A stretch of 64,000 bases of DNA from Ruminococcus sp. YE282 (GTDB lineage: Bacteria; Bacillota; Clostridia; Oscillospirales; Acutalibacteraceae): contig FMUV01000002.1 in NCBI GenBank assembly GCA_900101355.1, positions 62,001-126,000 of the forward strand. Reading direction: 5' to 3'. Below the pieces are notes generated by a model. That model saw nothing but the letters and a program-made list of their open reading frames with translations, did not search any database and was not told the origin of the DNA. Position 1 is the stretch's first letter, and each line of letters opens with the position of its first letter. This document shows, piece after piece, positions 19,532-28,757 of the stretch. The position numbers were made by a program, and so were the translations under genes.

Positions 19532-20449
19532 TTATTTGCTTATTTTATCAAGTTTATTCAAAAAATTGATAAAATAGTCCGGCAAATCGGAGCAAAACTC
19601 TAAATATTCATTGGTTACAGGATGTACAAAGCCAATTTTTCTTGCGTGCAGGCACTGCCCCACAAAATCAACTTTTTCGTTTTTTACACCATACACCAAG
19701 TCACCGGCAACCGGATGACCGATATACGCCATATGAACTCTGATTTGGTGAGTGCGCCCGGTTTCAAGCCTGCATCTTATATGGGTGTACCCCTTATATC
19801 TTTTGATTACCGAATAATGTGTGACAGCGTTTTTGCTGTTTTTTGCAATTACGCACATCTTCTTACGGTCGTTGGGATTTCTTCCGATTGGCGCATCAAC
19901 TGTTCCGTCTTCATCCTTTATATTGCCGAAAACCACCGCTTCGTATTCCCTTGTGAACGAATGTTCTTTTATTTGTTTAGCAATAGAAGTATGGGCAAAG
20001 TCATTCTTTGCAACAATGAGCAAACCGCTTGTGTCCTTATCTATTCTGTGAACAATTCCTGGGCGCATAACCCCGTTTATTCCGGAGAGGCTGTCGCCGC
20101 AGTGATACATTAATGCATTCACAAGAGTTCCGTCATAGTTTCCCACAGCGGGATGAACAACCATTCCCTTTGGCTTATTGACTACCAAAACATCGTTGTC
20201 TTCGTACACAATATCAAGCGGAATATTCTCGGGTTTAGCCTCATAAGGTACAGGCTCGGGAATGCTTACCGAGACAGTCTGTCCTATCTTTAGTTTATAC
20301 TTTTTGTTTACTTTTTTTCCGTCTACAACAACCAAGCCTTTATCAATAAGGTTAACTGCCGCATTTCTTGAAAGACCTATATCACAAGCAGAAATGAACT
20401 TGTCAATTCTTATGTTGTCTTCAGCACAAATAATTTTATGCTCGGTCAT
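19532..20449 (-). CDS. rluD: 23S rRNA pseudouridine synthase, RluA/RluD family
   Basis: Converts uridines in 23S rRNA to pseudouridine. The 305 residues comprise an N-terminal S4 RNA-binding domain (about 12-60), then the catalytic domain with the motif HRIDKDTSGLL and catalytic Asp137, and LETGRTHQIRVH near residue 230. It overlaps lspA as ATGA, an arrangement also found in Bacillus (lspA-ylyB). Position specificity (RluD versus RluA/RluC) cannot be told from sequence alone. Confidence 0.92.
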   Translation of the reverse strand: MTEHKIICAEDNIRIDKFISACDIGLSRNAAVNLIDKGLVVVDGKKVNKKYKLKIGQTVSVSIPEPVPYEAKPENIPLDIVYEDNDVLVVNKPKGMVVHPAVGNYDGTLVNALMYHCGDSLSGINGVMRPGIVHRIDKDTSGLLIVAKNDFAHTSIAKQIKEHSFTREYEAVVFGNIKDEDGTVDAPIGRNPNDRKKMCVIAKNSKNAVTHYSVIKRYKGYTHIRCRLETGRTHQIRVHMAYIGHPVAGDLVYGVKNEKVDFVGQCLHARKIGFVHPVTNEYLEFCSDLPDYFINFLNKLDKISK

Positions 20450-20922
20450 TTTTTCGCAACCTTTTCAGAATTATCAAAAGTGTTTGAAAAGAAAAGCACA
20501 TATATAATAAGCAGAATTGTGCCGATAGTTATGGCATAATCGGCAAAATTACATACAGGAGGAAAAAATGACAAGCTGATATAATCAATAACATAACCAT
20601 AGAATATTCTGTCGATAAGATTGCCTATACCTCCGCCGATAATCAGTCCGGCAGAAATATAAAACATTTTTCCTTTTGGATGTTTTACAAACATAACAAT
20701 TATAATTGCAATCAACAGAGCAGATGTAAGAGCAACAAATATCCACCTCATATCCGCAAACATTCCGAAAGCAACACCATTATTTTCAACGTATGTAAAT
20801 TTAAGAAGATTATCAATCACGCTGACCGAACCGATGGGTTGAAGATTTGACGAAACAAAATATTTTATAATCTGATCGGCAGCCACGATTACAGCACCGA
20901 TTATCAATGCAACAAAAGGCAT
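20446..20922 (-). CDS. lspA: Lipoprotein signal peptidase (signal peptidase II)
   Basis: Membrane aspartyl protease that cuts prolipoproteins after lipidation. From the ATG at 20922 (GGAGG 7 nt upstream) it has 158 residues with four hydrophobic segments. The catalytic aspartates are in YGYVIDYIS and CNFADYAI; the motifs ENNGVAFG and GGGIGNLIDR are conserved. It lies downstream of ileS, as in many bacteria, and is coupled to rluD. Confidence 0.95.
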   Translation of the reverse strand: MPFVALIIGAVIVAADQIIKYFVSSNLQPIGSVSVIDNLLKFTYVENNGVAFGMFADMRWIFVALTSALLIAIIIVMFVKHPKGKMFYISAGLIIGGGIGNLIDRIFYGYVIDYISLSFFPPVCNFADYAITIGTILLIIYVLFFSNTFDNSEKVAKK

Positions 20923-20929
20923 ATTATCC

Positions 20930-20987
20930 TCCAAATAAATAAGGCAGCACCGCAAAATTTAATTAATGCACTCAATGCGGTGCTGCC
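20930..20987 (-). terminator. Hairpin between ileS and lspA
   Basis: A 12-bp perfect GC-rich stem (20943-20954 with 20976-20987) with a 21-nt AT-rich loop. On the minus strand it is followed by TTATTTATTTGG and then the lspA ribosome site. It is a terminator or attenuator 20 bp before the lspA start. Confidence 0.65.
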
Positions 20988-21020
20988 AAAATCAATGTCT
21001 AAGAACACATTGATTGTATT

Positions 21021-23786
21021 TTATTTTAAATTTTCGCAGCAACGTGCGCAGAGTGTTGGGTGTTCGCTGTTTTCACCGACAGTCTTGCTGATTGTCCAAC
21101 AACGTTCGCACTTTTCTCCCTCAGCTTTTTCAACCTTGATTTCAAGCTCTGAGCCGCCCTCGGTAATCTCAACTTCAGAAACAATAAACGCAGCTGCAAG
21201 TTCATCTTTTGCCTTTTTAAGGAACTCAAGATTTTCACCGTTTGCGGAAAGTATAATCTTTGCTTCAAGCGAACCCTTAATTGTCTTATCCTTTATATAA
21301 GTTTCGAGAGATTTTTTAACCTCGTCTCTCAGCTCATGAATTTTATCCCAATAAGCCATAAAGTCACTGTCAATTGCAACATCAACTTTTTCAGGCATAC
21401 AATTGAACACAATGTGCTCATGAACATCATTATTGGAGTGAGGCATATATTTCCAGATTTCATCAGAAGTATATGCAAGGATAGGAGCAATCATTCTTGT
21501 CATAGCGTCAAGAATGATATAAATTGTTGTCTGAGCAGCTCTGCGTGCTTTGCTGTCTGCTTTTTCTGTATATAATCTGTCCTTAAGTACATCAAGATAG
21601 AAGTTAGACATATCAACAACGCAGAAATTATGAATACTGTGATAAACTATATGAAATTCATACTTATCATAAGAAACCTTAACCTTATCCATAAGCTCAT
21701 TGAGTTTTGCCAAAGCCCATTTATCTATTGACATAAGCTCATCAGTGCTTACCATATCGGTGTCAGGATTAAAGTCAGACAAATTGCCGAGAATATATCT
21801 TGCTGTGTTCCTGATTTTTCTGTATGCTTCTGAAAGCTGTTTAAGAATATCCTGAGAAATTCTTATATCGGCGTGGTAATCGGAAGAAGCAACCCAAAGT
21901 CTGAGAACATCGGCACCGTATTGCTTAATAACATCCTGAGGGTCAATACCGTTTCCGAGAGATTTATGCATTACTCTTCCCTTGCCGTCAACAACCCAGC
22001 CGTGTGTAAGAACAGCCTTGTACGGAGCTGTGCCCTGGGTAGCAACAGAGGTCAAAAGTGATGACTGGAACCAGCCTCTGTACTGGTCTGCACCTTCAAG
22101 ATAAAGGTCAGCAGGCCACTTTAAATACGGACGTTTCTTAAGTACGGCAGCGTGTGAAGAACCGCTGTCAAACCAAACATCCATAATATCTTTTTCTTTT
22201 TCAAAAGAATGGCAGCCGCACTTTTTACATTTTGTGCCTTCAGGCAAAATTTCCTCTGCTTTGTGTGTAAACCAAGCATTTGAGCCTTCTTTGCCAAACA
22301 AATCTGCAACTGCAAGCATAGCGTCTTTATCAATCAACGGTTCGCCGCATTCTTTGCAGTAGAAAATCGGAATCGGCACACCCCATTTTCTCTGACGGGA
22401 AATACACCAGTCTTTTCTTTCTCTTACCATTGATGTAATTCTGTCTTTGCCCCAAGACGGAATCCACTCAACATCATTAATTGCCTTTACTGCTTCATCC
22501 TTAAAGTCATCAACTGAGCAGAACCACTGGTTGGTTGCACGGAACAATACCGGCTGTTTACATCTCCAACAATGAGGATACTGGTGGACAATTTTCTTGA
22601 TAGCAAACAACGCACCGATTTTTTCAAGATGTTCTGCAATAGGTTTATTTGCATCGGCGGTTTTCAATCCGGCAAACTCGCCTGCTTCTTCGGTTAAAAT
22701 ACCGTTTTCATCAACGGGAACAATTATCGGAATTTCAGGATAATTAAGGCAAACGTTATAGTCGTCAATACCGTGTCCGGGAGCTGTGTGAACACAGCCT
22801 GTACCGCTTTCAAGTGTAACATGATCGCCGACAATTACAAGAGATGTTCTGTCAATAAACGGATGTGCCGTCTTCATATATTCAAGCTCAGAACCCTTTA
22901 TTGTACCGACAACTTCATATTCTGAAATGCCTGCATCTTCAAAAGCTTTCTTGTAAAGCTCTTCAGCCATTACGTAAAATTCGCCGTTAGCTTTAACAAC
23001 AACATAATCAAAAGACGGTCCTACACAAATTGCAACGTTTGCAGGCAATGTCCAAGTTGTGGTTGTCCAAATTACAAAATATGTTTTGTCAAGGTCTGCA
23101 CCCAATGCTGAAAGTTTTCCGAGATCATCGGTTACCTTGAATTTTACATAAATTGAATGACACGGGTCTTCTGCGTATTCAATTTCTGCTTCAGCAAGAG
23201 CTGTTTTACATTCAGGGCACCAATAAACAGGCTTTAATCCCTTATATATATAGCCCTTGCAAGCCATTTCGGCAAATATCTTAATTTGTTCTTCTTCAAA
23301 TTCACGTGTGAGAGTAATGTACGGATTGTCCCACTCACCGATTACACCAAGTCTTTTGAACTGTGTTCTTTGTTCATCTAACGACTGTTCAACAAACTTC
23401 TGGCACATCTTTCTGAGTTCAAGCACCGAAATGTCAGCAGAACTGCCAACACCGGCTTCTTTTCTTGCCTTAAGTTCAGTCGGAAGTCCGTGAGTATCCC
23501 AACCCGGAACATATGGGGCTTTGAAGCCTGACATATTTTTATATCTTACAATAAAATCTTTTAAAATTTTATTTAACGCCGTTCCAAGGTGAATACTGCC
23601 GTTAGCATATGGAGGTCCGTCGTGAAGGACAAATAAAGGTTTGCCCTCATTAAGTTCCATAAGTTTGTCATATACTTTTTCATCTTCCCAATTTTTAAGA
23701 GTAACAGGTTCGCTCTTTGGCAATCCCGCACGCATAGGAAAATCGGTCTTCGGAAGATTAAGTGTTGAATTATAATCCTGGGACAT
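21021..23786 (-). CDS. ileS: Isoleucyl-tRNA synthetase
   Basis: Class I synthetase charging tRNA-Ile. 921 residues, normal for the bacterial form. The HIGH site reads HLGT (66-69, in ANGSIHLGTALNK) and the KMSKS site reads MHKSLGN near residue 606, so both signatures deviate. The CP1 editing domain is present (TWTLPANVA; GTGCVHTAPGHG). The C-terminal zinc-binding region CERCW...CARC is present. The start has GGAGAG upstream. Only 71 bp separate it from divIVA, too little for a T-box. Confidence 0.96.
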   Translation of the reverse strand: MSQDYNSTLNLPKTDFPMRAGLPKSEPVTLKNWEDEKVYDKLMELNEGKPLFVLHDGPPYANGSIHLGTALNKILKDFIVRYKNMSGFKAPYVPGWDTHGLPTELKARKEAGVGSSADISVLELRKMCQKFVEQSLDEQRTQFKRLGVIGEWDNPYITLTREFEEEQIKIFAEMACKGYIYKGLKPVYWCPECKTALAEAEIEYAEDPCHSIYVKFKVTDDLGKLSALGADLDKTYFVIWTTTTWTLPANVAICVGPSFDYVVVKANGEFYVMAEELYKKAFEDAGISEYEVVGTIKGSELEYMKTAHPFIDRTSLVIVGDHVTLESGTGCVHTAPGHGIDDYNVCLNYPEIPIIVPVDENGILTEEAGEFAGLKTADANKPIAEHLEKIGALFAIKKIVHQYPHCWRCKQPVLFRATNQWFCSVDDFKDEAVKAINDVEWIPSWGKDRITSMVRERKDWCISRQRKWGVPIPIFYCKECGEPLIDKDAMLAVADLFGKEGSNAWFTHKAEEILPEGTKCKKCGCHSFEKEKDIMDVWFDSGSSHAAVLKKRPYLKWPADLYLEGADQYRGWFQSSLLTSVATQGTAPYKAVLTHGWVVDGKGRVMHKSLGNGIDPQDVIKQYGADVLRLWVASSDYHADIRISQDILKQLSEAYRKIRNTARYILGNLSDFNPDTDMVSTDELMSIDKWALAKLNELMDKVKVSYDKYEFHIVYHSIHNFCVVDMSNFYLDVLKDRLYTEKADSKARRAAQTTIYIILDAMTRMIAPILAYTSDEIWKYMPHSNNDVHEHIVFNCMPEKVDVAIDSDFMAYWDKIHELRDEVKKSLETYIKDKTIKGSLEAKIILSANGENLEFLKKAKDELAAAFIVSEVEITEGGSELEIKVEKAEGEKCERCWTISKTVGENSEHPTLCARCCENLK

Positions 23787-23857
23787 TTTCTACTCTCTCC
23801 AATATCAATAATTTATGCTATATTAATCAGATATAGTATAATGTATATTTTAATTAT

Positions 23858-24604
23858 TTATTCTGCAGAAACATCATAGTTGTCGCCAAACTTCAGTTGA
23901 CTGAATTTGCCGTGGCGAGGAGATGCTTTTGCGTTATCCTTTGAATTTTCGTCTGACGGTTCGTCTTTAGTTTCAGACGGTTCAGATGAAGTTTTTTCAG
24001 GAATTGTTGCCTGCTTTTCATCATCTGAACTTGTTTCTGTGGTGATTTCTTGCGGCTGTTTATTTTCTTCGTCAGAAGTTTCCTGTACAGGCTGTGCAAC
24101 TTCATTAGTCGGGAACTTGTCATCAAGAGCTTTTTTAGTATCTTCAAGATTTACCGAAGTCGGCAAATCATCAATGGTTTTGATATGATTCTTATACAAC
24201 TCAATGAGTTCGCCGCGCAAAGCTACTGCATCGGCTTTAAGGCTAAGGTAATTTTCCTTTTCAAGCGCTGTCATTGCGTTTGCGTCAGCAACAAGAGTCT
24301 GAGCCTTTTCTTCTGCATTTCTAACGATTTTTGCAGCCTTTTCTTTGGCTTCCTTAATGCATGCATCAGAAACCTTTTGTGAAGCAAGAAGTGCATTTCT
24401 TACTGTTTCTTCATCAGCTCTGTACTGTTCAACGCGAGTTGCAAGCACATCAATCTTGTGAACAAGATTAGTCTTTTCTTTTTTCAGTTGCTCAAACGAA
24501 GCAATTACTTCATCAATGAATGAGTCAACGTCTTCAGCTCGATAACCGCCGCTTAAGGTAGCCTTTCTAAAGCTGATGTTTTTAATTTCATCAATTGTAA
24601 GCAT
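23858..24604 (-). CDS. divIVA: Cell-division protein DivIVA
   Basis: Coiled-coil protein that binds negatively curved membrane at septa and poles and positions other factors. The N-terminal 60 residues match DivIVA (ISFRKATLSGGYRAEDVDSFIDEV, cited here only as a region: lipid-binding domain at 8-30). Coiled coil spans about 30-150. The last 100 residues are an acidic Ser/Glu/Thr-rich tail that looks disordered. AAGGAG precedes the ATG. It follows sepF-ylmH as in Bacillus and Streptococcus, and ileS comes next. Confidence 0.93.
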   Translation of the reverse strand: MLTIDEIKNISFRKATLSGGYRAEDVDSFIDEVIASFEQLKKEKTNLVHKIDVLATRVEQYRADEETVRNALLASQKVSDACIKEAKEKAAKIVRNAEEKAQTLVADANAMTALEKENYLSLKADAVALRGELIELYKNHIKTIDDLPTSVNLEDTKKALDDKFPTNEVAQPVQETSDEENKQPQEITTETSSDDEKQATIPEKTSSEPSETKDEPSDENSKDNAKASPRHGKFSQLKFGDNYDVSAE

Positions 24605-24617
24605 TAAAATGCACTCC

Positions 24618-25361
24618 TTATCTAAAATGAATTATCGAAATTCTTATACGCTGTTTTTTTGTGTATCCCACAACAGCTTTGATTATATATTTGCCTTTGC
24701 CCCGAATAGTAATACAGTCATCCTGACAAACATTCTGGCTTATATTACGGGCTTCCGAATAATTTAAACATACATTGCCTGACAATATTTGACCTTTGGT
24801 CTTTTCACGGGAAAGTCCGGTGATTGCCGCAACAATATTATCAAGTCGCATTGATGACACAATGTATCCGAGTTCTTCAAAGCCTCTGCCTTTTGGAAGA
24901 TTGTTAAGGTCGGCTTCGCAAATCTTAACGCCGACCCTGCCTATCTTGGAAACCTGGGAAACTATATAATCCTTTACCTCGGACTTAACAAACACAACAC
25001 ATCTGCCGTCCTCAACCAATATATCACCGACCGTTTCTCGTTCAATGCCTAATGACATCAATGCTCCCAAAAAGTCTCTGTGACTGAGCTTGTCACATTT
25101 TCTGTATACAAACTCAACCGCCGATACGGGAAAATCCACGGCATCATCATAGAACAATCCGAGAACCTTTCGTTCGCTGTTCTCGTAACCGCCAAAAAAA
25201 GAATAGTTTTGAAAATATATTGATTTAAGATAATTATCAGCTATATACTGCTTTCTTTCACTCATAAAAGAGAAAAAATACGGCTTTTGCCATTTTAGGC
25301 ATAACTCGACTGCATCATCAATTTTTGAACAAAACAGCTTGTCCTTATCAGAAATATACAC
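24618..25361 (-). CDS. ylmH: YlmH-type S4-domain RNA-binding protein
   Basis: Member of the YlmH family of the division cluster, thought to act on ribosomes or RNA. The 247 residues have an N-terminal alpha/beta domain (RKYIADNYL-like region near 35) and a C-terminal S4 domain (about 180-245, with MRLDNIVAAITGLSREK). The likely start is a GTG at 25361, because alignment with the family needs this N-terminus; it overlaps the end of sepF by 14 bp and has only a weak ribosome site, so it may be coupled to sepF. Confidence 0.87.
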   Translation of the reverse strand: MYISDKDKLFCSKIDDAVELCLKWQKPYFFSFMSERKQYIADNYLKSIYFQNYSFFGGYENSERKVLGLFYDDAVDFPVSAVEFVYRKCDKLSHRDFLGALMSLGIERETVGDILVEDGRCVVFVKSEVKDYIVSQVSKIGRVGVKICEADLNNLPKGRGFEELGYIVSSMRLDNIVAAITGLSREKTKGQILSGNVCLNYSEARNISQNVCQDDCITIRGKGKYIIKAVVGYTKKQRIRISIIHFR

Positions 25362-25815
25362 CGCTATTTTCTAATTCGTCAAGGAGGTCATCACCGGTCA
25401 AATCAACGTTGCTCGGAATAATAATATATGTATTAGTAGCAACTCTCTTAATTTTACCGTTGTTAGCATATGCAACACCGCTGAGGAAGTCAAGGATTCT
25501 TCTTGCCATATCTTTGTTGGTGTCCTCAAGATTAAGAACAACAGTATTTGTATGCATAAGTTCGTCGGCAATTGTGCGAGTCTCTTCACCAAAACGCTCA
25601 GGCTTAAAAATTGCTACCTGAAGCTTTGCTGTTGCGTTAATATTTACAACTTTATTTTTTGAACCCATTCCCTGAACTCTGTCTCTATCTCTTGACTTGG
25701 GAGCAGGCTCCTCATAATCATCTTCATCTTCGTCAGCATATCCGTACTCATCGTACTCATACTCGTCTTCGGGAGCATCCCACATACGTTTAAACTTATC
25801 TACAAATCCTGGCAT
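25348..25815 (-). CDS. sepF: Cell-division protein SepF
   Basis: FtsZ-binding protein that anchors the Z-ring to the membrane. The 155 residues start with the amphipathic membrane helix MPGFVDKFKRMW, then a very acidic Tyr/Asp/Glu linker (about 14-45). The SepF core (about 65-150) contains LQVAIFKPERFGE and NTVVLNLEDTNKDMARRILDFL (region 90-111). AGGAGG precedes the ATG. Lies between yggS and ylmH, the standard order. Confidence 0.95.
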   Translation of the reverse strand: MPGFVDKFKRMWDAPEDEYEYDEYGYADEDEDDYEEPAPKSRDRDRVQGMGSKNKVVNINATAKLQVAIFKPERFGEETRTIADELMHTNTVVLNLEDTNKDMARRILDFLSGVAYANNGKIKRVATNTYIIIPSNVDLTGDDLLDELENSGVYF

Positions 25816-25833
25816 ATTATATTTCCTCCTAAA

Positions 25834-26547
25834 TTATGTGTAATTTCTTGCGCCAAACAGTGCCGAACCTATTCTAACCATATTGGCGCCCTCAAGTATT
25901 GCCTCGTAATAATCGGCAGACATACCCATTGATAGAATAGTCATATATATATTATCTAATTTTTTTTGCGATATGTCAATAAATAACTTGTGCATATTAT
26001 GAAAATAATTTGAAATTTTATGTTTATTATCACAAATTGGCGGTATTGACATTAAACCTTTAACCGTAACGCCCTCAAGTTGAGCGATTTGACAAAGCAA
26101 TTCTACCAAGTTTTCCTCAAAAACTCCCGATTTGTTTTCTTCTCTGCCAATATTAACCTCAACAAGGATGTCGGTTGTCTTGTTATGTTTCAAAGACTGG
26201 GTTGAAATTTCTTTTGCAAGCTTTAATGAATCGACAGACTGAATCAAATCTACCTTGTCAACAATCTGGCGCACCTTATTGGTTTGAAGGTGACCGATAA
26301 ACTGAAGTGAACAATTGCTGAGATTATATGCTTCATATTTTGAAAGAAGTTCCTGAACCCTGTTTTCGCCGATATGGTCAAGCCCAAGTGAAATTGCGTG
26401 ATTGATAACCTCGGGTTCAACGGTTTTGGTGGCAGCAAGAAAGGTTATGTCCTCCCTGCTTTTGCCTGCTTTTTGAGCAGCCTCGGCAATTCGCTCGTTT
26501 ATCAGTTTGTAATTATATTCAACATCATTTAATGACCTTGCCGTCAT
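25834..26547 (-). CDS. yggS: PLP homeostasis protein (YggS/PLPBP family)
   Basis: PLP-binding protein with alanine-racemase fold that controls the level of free pyridoxal phosphate; it has no known catalytic activity. 237 residues. The PLP lysine is in the N-terminal FLAATKTV; HIGENRVQEL, QFIGHLQTNK, VNIGREENKSG and the C-terminal LSMGMSADYYEAI are family blocks. A strong AAGGGGG site precedes the ATG, and the gene overlaps the preceding HlyD-like frame by 23 bp. Commonly found upstream of sepF. Confidence 0.95.
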   Translation of the reverse strand: MTARSLNDVEYNYKLINERIAEAAQKAGKSREDITFLAATKTVEPEVINHAISLGLDHIGENRVQELLSKYEAYNLSNCSLQFIGHLQTNKVRQIVDKVDLIQSVDSLKLAKEISTQSLKHNKTTDILVEVNIGREENKSGVFEENLVELLCQIAQLEGVTVKGLMSIPPICDNKHKISNYFHNMHKLFIDISQKKLDNIYMTILSMGMSADYYEAILEGANMVRIGSALFGARNYT

Positions 26548-27808
26548 ATAAATCGTCCCCCTTAACTATTACTTTATCATACAGCGAAACTGTTTCACCG
26601 TTAAACAAAATTCCGTCTGCCGGTGACGTATCACAAATTACATAATCTTTATCGGAATGAAGGATTGAAATCTGCTTAAACTGAACTTCGCTTCCGTAAA
26701 GGACATAAACGCCTTGAACCTTCTTTTCTTCCTTATGCGGCTGGTCGTTGTCATCATAGGTAACCTTGGTTACATAATCGTCGTGAATTGCTTTTCTGCT
26801 GATTCGCAGTCCGGTATATGTTCCCATTCCTATTTCAACAGGCTCTTGTCTTGCCTCAAGAATACTTTCGTTCATATAGTCGCACTTTAAAACCACAAGT
26901 GCATTTTCATCATCGGCATTATGATGTATCTTATAAATTTGTGCAGGCATAGATTCGGATGACGCTTCTGAAAGCAGCAAAGAAACCTGGCTGTCCCATG
27001 TTGACAAGCTTGCAGCTTCGTCCGATGTAACTTCGCAGGCAACATACCATACGATGTCACTTACAACCTTTCCTGCGGTATTGTCAGACACAGATAATTT
27101 TTTTATATCCTTCAAATCAGCTAATGTCATATCCGAAACCTTTGAATAATCAAAAGCGTTTTCATAACCGTCGCAAAACTCGGTAAAATATCCGGCTTTG
27201 TCGGTTGTAATGGTTCCCGTGCTTTTGCCGGATGAGCTAGTCAATGAATCAAGTTGAGACTGAAGCTGGGAAATTTCAGAATTAAAGTTTGAAATTTTGC
27301 CTGTGCAAAGCAGTCTCTGATTTATGGAATTAAGCAAATTATCGTTGTCTGATTTTGCAAGATTTATATCAGAGTCATTTATATCGTCAAGATATGTTAT
27401 AATCTTGTCTTCAATCATATTATTGATTACATCTATTCCAACCGAGCCGGTAAGACTTGTCTGCTGAAGTTCCTTTAAACTTTCGATTTTCTTTTGGAGC
27501 TGTGCGGCGGTTGTCTGTGAAACAGCATCGCTTTCACTTGAATATACCTTGGCTATCTCACCGCCGGACTGAACCTGCTCACCCTCGGAACACGAATAAG
27601 ACAAAACTCCCGACGAGCTATTGTTAATTACGTTTTCATCACGAATTATGAAACCGTTTGAAACAATTTTATCTGTTACCGTCGCCAAAACAGCATTCTC
27701 GGTAGGATACATATCAAAATTTGCACTTATCAGCAAATATGCAACATAGATGACTGCAAGAGCCGTCAGCGCAAAAACAAGTATTCTTTTAAATAATAAT
27801 TTATCCAT
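26525..27808 (-). CDS. HlyD-like membrane-anchored adaptor protein of the division cluster
   Basis: Protein of 427 residues from the ATG at 27808 (AAAGGAC upstream). One transmembrane segment at about 8-28 leaves a large outside domain. After it come a biotinyl-lipoyl-like piece (SGVLSYSCSEGEQVQSGGEI), a helical hairpin region (about 95-200, Gln/Leu/Ser-rich) and a C-terminal beta-rich part. This layout is that of HlyD/RND-type periplasmic adaptors. No ABC transporter or other pump is next to it; instead it sits between miaA and yggS-sepF-divIVA. The function is unknown; a role at the envelope during division is only suggested by context. Confidence 0.75.
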   Translation of the reverse strand: MDKLLFKRILVFALTALAVIYVAYLLISANFDMYPTENAVLATVTDKIVSNGFIIRDENVINNSSSGVLSYSCSEGEQVQSGGEIAKVYSSESDAVSQTTAAQLQKKIESLKELQQTSLTGSVGIDVINNMIEDKIITYLDDINDSDINLAKSDNDNLLNSINQRLLCTGKISNFNSEISQLQSQLDSLTSSSGKSTGTITTDKAGYFTEFCDGYENAFDYSKVSDMTLADLKDIKKLSVSDNTAGKVVSDIVWYVACEVTSDEAASLSTWDSQVSLLLSEASSESMPAQIYKIHHNADDENALVVLKCDYMNESILEARQEPVEIGMGTYTGLRISRKAIHDDYVTKVTYDDNDQPHKEEKKVQGVYVLYGSEVQFKQISILHSDKDYVICDTSPADGILFNGETVSLYDKVIVKGDDLYDGKVIK

Positions 27809-28757
27809 ACAAATGTCCTTTGCTAATAATTTCAATTGCATTTGACAGCAAATCGTCAGGTGATAATTCATCAACATAAAGCCAGTTGATTTCTTTATCC
27901 CGTTTAAACCATGTTATCTGACGTTTGGCATATCTGCGAGTTTCACGTTTTAAATTTTCAACGCAATCTTCCAATGCTTTTTCACAATTAAAATATGGAA
28001 TAAGTTCTTTGTAACCAATTGCCTTAACAGAAGTTTGACTCAAATCATTTGACAAAACTTTTTTCGCTTCATCAAGCAGTCCGTTATCAAGCATCAGGTC
28101 AACTCTTTTATTTATTCTGTCATACAAAACCTGTCTGTCTTTAAAATTAAGACCTAATTTTATTGTATTATAAGGACTCGGTTCAAGTTTTGATTTTTCA
28201 ATTTGTTCGGTAATAGTTTTTCCTGTTGTTTTATAAAATTCAATTGCTCTTATAATTCGCTTTGGATTTTTCTCGGCTTTTAACCTATGTGCCGACTTAT
28301 CATCAAACTCGGAAAGAATATCAAGCAAGGCGTCTACACCCTGTGTTTTGTAAATTTCATTTAGTTCGTCACAAATCTTGCGGTCTCTTTCTTCCTCGCT
28401 AAACTTAACGTTATTAAGCAGCGAATCCACATAAAGTCCTGTTCCGCCGACAACAAACGGCAGCTTTCCTCTCGAATGAATATCATTAATGCATTTTTTT
28501 GCATCATTAACATACATTGCCACCGAATAGGTTTGGTCAGGCTGCAAAAAATCAATAAGATGATGTTTTATTCCCTGCATTTCCTGAATAGTAGGTTTTG
28601 CGGTTGCAATTTGCATACCTTTATATATCTGCATTGAATCGGCAGAAACCACTTCACCGTTAAAATGTTTTGCAAGCTCAACCGCAAGTCCGGTTTTTCC
28701 GGATGCAGTGGGACCTATTACAGAGATTAAATTTATTGAATTGTCCAAAAAAATCAC
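27801..28757 (-). CDS. miaA: tRNA dimethylallyltransferase
   Basis: Adds a dimethylallyl group to A37 of tRNAs that read UNN codons; MiaB then methylthiolates it. 318 residues. P-loop GPTASGKTGLAVELA near the N-terminus, SADSMQIYKGM, the motif VGGTGLYVDSLL and the C-terminal TRRYAKRQITWFKRD. Start is either the GTG at 28757, overlapping the mutL stop as GTGA, or a TTG three codons later. It overlaps the adaptor gene by 8 bp. miaB lies in the same operon, so both steps of the modification are encoded together. Confidence 0.95.
   Translation of the reverse strand: MIFLDNSINLISVIGPTASGKTGLAVELAKHFNGEVVSADSMQIYKGMQIATAKPTIQEMQGIKHHLIDFLQPDQTYSVAMYVNDAKKCINDIHSRGKLPFVVGGTGLYVDSLLNNVKFSEEERDRKICDELNEIYKTQGVDALLDILSEFDDKSAHRLKAEKNPKRIIRAIEFYKTTGKTITEQIEKSKLEPSPYNTIKLGLNFKDRQVLYDRINKRVDLMLDNGLLDEAKKVLSNDLSQTSVKAIGYKELIPYFNCEKALEDCVENLKRETRRYAKRQITWFKRDKEINWLYVDELSPDDLLSNAIEIISKGHLYG

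Noticed and set aside
19622..20113. 163-codon plus-strand frame opposite rluD
   Set aside because: Antisense to a conserved pseudouridine synthase; no start signals.
23787..23857. T-box riboswitch in front of ileS
   Set aside because: Only 71 bp separate ileS from divIVA, and no T-box sequence (TGGNACCGCG type) or terminator is present. leuS and thrC also lack room for one.
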